Shown here piece by piece: positions 62,558-64,000 of a DNA stretch of 64,000 nt. The position numbers and the translations under genes are program-made. The DNA is taken from contig NZ_JALGRF010000002.1 of NCBI RefSeq assembly GCF_022815725.1, positions 62,001-126,000 of the forward strand, given 5' to 3'. The stretch's first letter is position 1, and every line of letters starts with the position of its first letter. The notes beneath the pieces were generated by a model, which was not told the origin of the DNA, searched no databases, and saw only the letters and a list, made by a program, of their open reading frames with translations. This DNA is from Streptomyces sp. APSN-46.1. GTDB lineage: Bacteria; Actinomycetota; Actinomycetes; Streptomycetales; Streptomycetaceae.

Positions 62558-62902
62558 GTGAGCGAGAACACCACCACCCACGACAAGCTGCCCATCCGCA
62601 TGCTCCACGACCGCGTGCTCGTGAAGTCGGACACGCCCGAGGGCGAGCGCCGCTCGGGCGGCGGGATCCTGATCCCGGCGACGGCCGCGGTGGGCAAGCG
62701 GCTGGCCTGGGCCGAGGTGGTCGCGGTCGGGCAGAACGTACGGAGTGTGGAGCCGGGCGACCGGGTGCTGTACGACCCGGAGGAGCGCGCCGAGGTCGAG
62801 GTGCGGGGGGCGACGTACCTGCTGATGCGCGAGCGGGACCTGCACGCCGTGGCCGCGGAGCGGCTGGAGGGGTCCACGGACTCCACCGGGCTCTACCTGT
62901 GA
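62558..62902 (+). CDS. GroES-like co-chaperone
   Basis: A 114-residue protein of the GroES/Cpn10 fold: IRMLHDRVLVKSDTPEGERR (20), GGGILIPATAAVGKRLAWAE (20) and VGDRVLYDPEE-like PGDRVLYDP. The mobile loop (residues 25-40) lacks the usual IVL hydrophobic triplet, reading TPEGERRSGGGILIP, so interaction with GroEL may differ. Not in a groEL operon here. GTG start. Confidence 0.85.
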   Translation: MSENTTTHDKLPIRMLHDRVLVKSDTPEGERRSGGGILIPATAAVGKRLAWAEVVAVGQNVRSVEPGDRVLYDPEERAEVEVRGATYLLMRERDLHAVAAERLEGSTDSTGLYL

Positions 62903-62938
62903 TCGATTGAGATTGATATTGATTGATTGAGTTGGCCG

Positions 62939-62969
62939 AGGGCCGGTGACTGAGGTCACCGGCCCTTTT
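62939..62969 (+). terminator. Terminator after GroES-like gene
   Basis: Perfect 12-bp arms (62939-62950 and 62955-62966) with loop TGAG and TTTT. An odd A/T-rich stretch of TGATTGA-type repeats (62900-62931) precedes it. Confidence 0.88.
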
Positions 62970-62998
62970 CGTGGCCCTTTGCTACGGTGGAGGAGAAC

Positions 62999-63045
62999 CC
63001 CCGACGAGACGCGCCGTACCGGGTAGCTGGCCGCAAAGACGACGC
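62999..63045 (+). promoter_or_regulatory. Guanidine-III riboswitch (ykkC-III)
   Basis: The RNA CCCGACGAGACGCGCCGU then ACCGGG, and after a linker AAAGACGACGC, matches the guanidine-III aptamer, e.g. the known pattern CCGGACGAGGUGCGCCGUAC and AAGACGGCGC. Stem CCCG/CGGG (63000-63003 with 63020-63023) is perfect. The pseudoknot GCGCCGU pairs with ACGACGC except for one C-A mismatch. It sits 34 bp upstream of a SugE/Gdx guanidinium exporter gene, so guanidinium should turn that gene on. Confidence 0.87.
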
Positions 63046-63078
63046 ACCCCGTTCGCTCTCGTCACGGAGGTGCCTGTC

Positions 63079-63399
63079 ATGGCCTGGGTTCTGCTCATCG
63101 TCGCCGGTCTGGTCGAAGTCGGTTGGTCGATCGGAATGAAGTTCACCGACGGATTCACCAGGCTCTGGCCCAGCGTGTTCACCGGCGCCGGCATCGTCGC
63201 GAGCATGGTGCTGCTGTCCTACGCCGCCAAGACGCTGCCGATCGGTACGGCGTACGGGGTGTGGGTGGGCATCGGTGCGGCCGGGGCGGCGGTGCTCGGT
63301 ATGGCGGTGCTGGGTGAGCCCGTCACCGCCGCCCGGATCTTCTTCATCTGCCTTCTGCTGGTCGCCGTGGTGGGGCTGAAGGCGACCTCCGGTCACTGA
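63079..63399 (+). CDS. SugE/Gdx guanidinium exporter (SMR family)
   Basis: A 106-residue four-segment small multidrug resistance protein. First segment MAWVLLIVAGLVEVGWSIGM contains the essential Glu (E13) of SMR transporters. GTAYGVWVGIGAAGAAVLGM (20) and GEPVTAARIFFICLL follow. SugE/Gdx proteins exchange guanidinium for protons. The guanidine-III riboswitch upstream fits this role rather than broad QAC resistance. Confidence 0.93.
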   Translation: MAWVLLIVAGLVEVGWSIGMKFTDGFTRLWPSVFTGAGIVASMVLLSYAAKTLPIGTAYGVWVGIGAAGAAVLGMAVLGEPVTAARIFFICLLLVAVVGLKATSGH

Positions 63400-63437
63400 C
63401 CGCTGGGACCGCTGGGCACTGGCCGTCCCGTCGGTCG

Positions 63438-64000
63438 TCACTCCAGGAACTCGGGGAGCGGGCGCCGGCCCGCCGTCGCGCCGCCTTGGGTACCGCCCTG
63501 GGCGCCGCCGGTGGTGGTTGAGCCGGCGTTGGTTCCCCGGGTGGTGCCCTGGTCGGCGCCCCCGGTGGTTCCGCCGTCGGTTCCCCCGGTGCCTTGGGTG
63601 GTGCCTCCGTCGTTCTGGCCGCCTTGGGTCTGGCCTCCGTTGTTCTGCCCCCCGCTGTTCTGGCCGCCCTGCGTCTGCCCGCCCTGGGTCTGGCCCCCGT
63701 TGTTCTGACCTCCGTTGCCCTGCCCTCCGTTGCCCTGCCCGCCGTTGTCCTGGCCTCCCTGGTTCTGCCCGCCCGTCGGCGGCGTCGGCCGCCCCGGCCG
63801 CCACGGGGGGCGCTCGCCGGGGGTCTGTTCCGGGGTGCTCGGTGGTGGCGGGGGTGACGCGGCCCCGCCCGGCTGGAGTACCAGGTCGAAGTCGAGGGGG
63901 TCGGAGGCCTCCAGGGCCCTCTTCGTGTACGCCGCCCAGATCCGCGCCGGGTAGCCGCCTCCGCCGATCCGGGTCTCGCCCAGGGCCCCGTACAGGGACT
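63438..64000 (-). CDS. Penicillin-binding protein (PBP1a-type), C-terminal end
   Basis: The C-terminal ~187 residues of a larger gene continuing beyond the window. ALGETRIGGGGYPARIWAAY (20) and KRALEASDPLDF are the end of the transpeptidase domain of class A PBPs. The rest is a Gly/Gln/Asn/Thr-rich tail built of GGQxxGGQ units (about 120 residues), ending AGRRPLPEFLE. The tail is probably disordered and outside the cell. The N-terminal transglycosylase is not in the window. Confidence 0.88.
   Translation of the reverse strand, partial: SLYGALGETRIGGGGYPARIWAAYTKRALEASDPLDFDLVLQPGGAASPPPPPSTPEQTPGERPPWRPGRPTPPTGGQNQGGQDNGGQGNGGQGNGGQNNGGQTQGGQTQGGQNSGGQNNGGQTQGGQNDGGTTQGTGGTDGGTTGGADQGTTRGTNAGSTTTGGAQGGTQGGATAGRRPLPEFLE

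Overview
The window reads as chromosomal DNA of a Streptomyces-type actinomycete. It has very high GC, GTG and TTG starts, G/C-ending codons, a SsgA-like sporulation protein, an LAXTG cell-wall protein, a Mec-CysO-CysM cysteine cassette and a NagE/NagF phosphotransferase system with DasR-type boxes. From memory the gene order resembles the conserved core around murA, hup and nagE in Streptomyces coelicolor; this was not checked by alignment. I see no insertion sequence, phage, integrase or CRISPR array.

Layout, positions 1-20776. A truncated HelD/HelR-like helicase is followed by a strong hairpin terminator, NAD-type malic enzyme and hup, with murA convergent. Then come a YqgE/AlgH protein, a DUF3039 protein and a cytoplasmic-looking GH20 hexosaminidase. 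Three coupled genes (8611-14146) encode a molybdenum-hydroxylase-like enzyme. Its iron-sulfur subunit carries about 500 extra low-complexity residues, and its large subunit has lost the usual molybdopterin motifs and the catalytic glutamate. A tight five-gene run with a lipoprotein at its end (14316-20776) encodes a mycosin-like protease, two WxG-bearing proteins, two small helical proteins and a lipoprotein. It looks like a type VII secretion-associated cassette without any secretion motor.

Positions 20777-41115. An atypical tRNA-Cys, an MFS exporter, a Doc-type toxin-antitoxin pair, an SF2 helicase, an LAXTG protein, an IclR regulator, a PDZ-less Lon-like S16 protease overlapping a convergent MFS gene with its ArsR-like regulator, an Lrp regulator divergent from hppD, a TPR protein divergent from a GlcD-like oxidase with a 12-bp-repeat-encoded N-terminus, a SsgA-like protein, and two RDD membrane proteins separated by a large inverted repeat.

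Positions 41116-64000. A secreted M6 metalloprotease, nicotinamidase and nicotinate phosphoribosyltransferase (NAD salvage), clpS with DUF2017, an amino-acid permease, then mec, a cysteine-rich leader peptide, cysO and cysM. A kilobase of tandem GC-rich repeats follows, then DUF488 and membrane genes, more repeats and an MBL-fold hydrolase. The GlcNAc phosphotransferase genes nagE2, nagE1 and nagF sit among four dre-like DasR boxes. The window ends with rph, a lipoprotein, rdgB, tRNA-Leu(UAG), an HNH protein with four helix-turn-helix-like repeats, bcp, a DUF3618 protein, a GroES-like protein, a guanidine-III riboswitch before a SugE/Gdx exporter, and the C-terminus of a penicillin-binding protein. 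Convergent genes are usually separated by long perfect hairpins.
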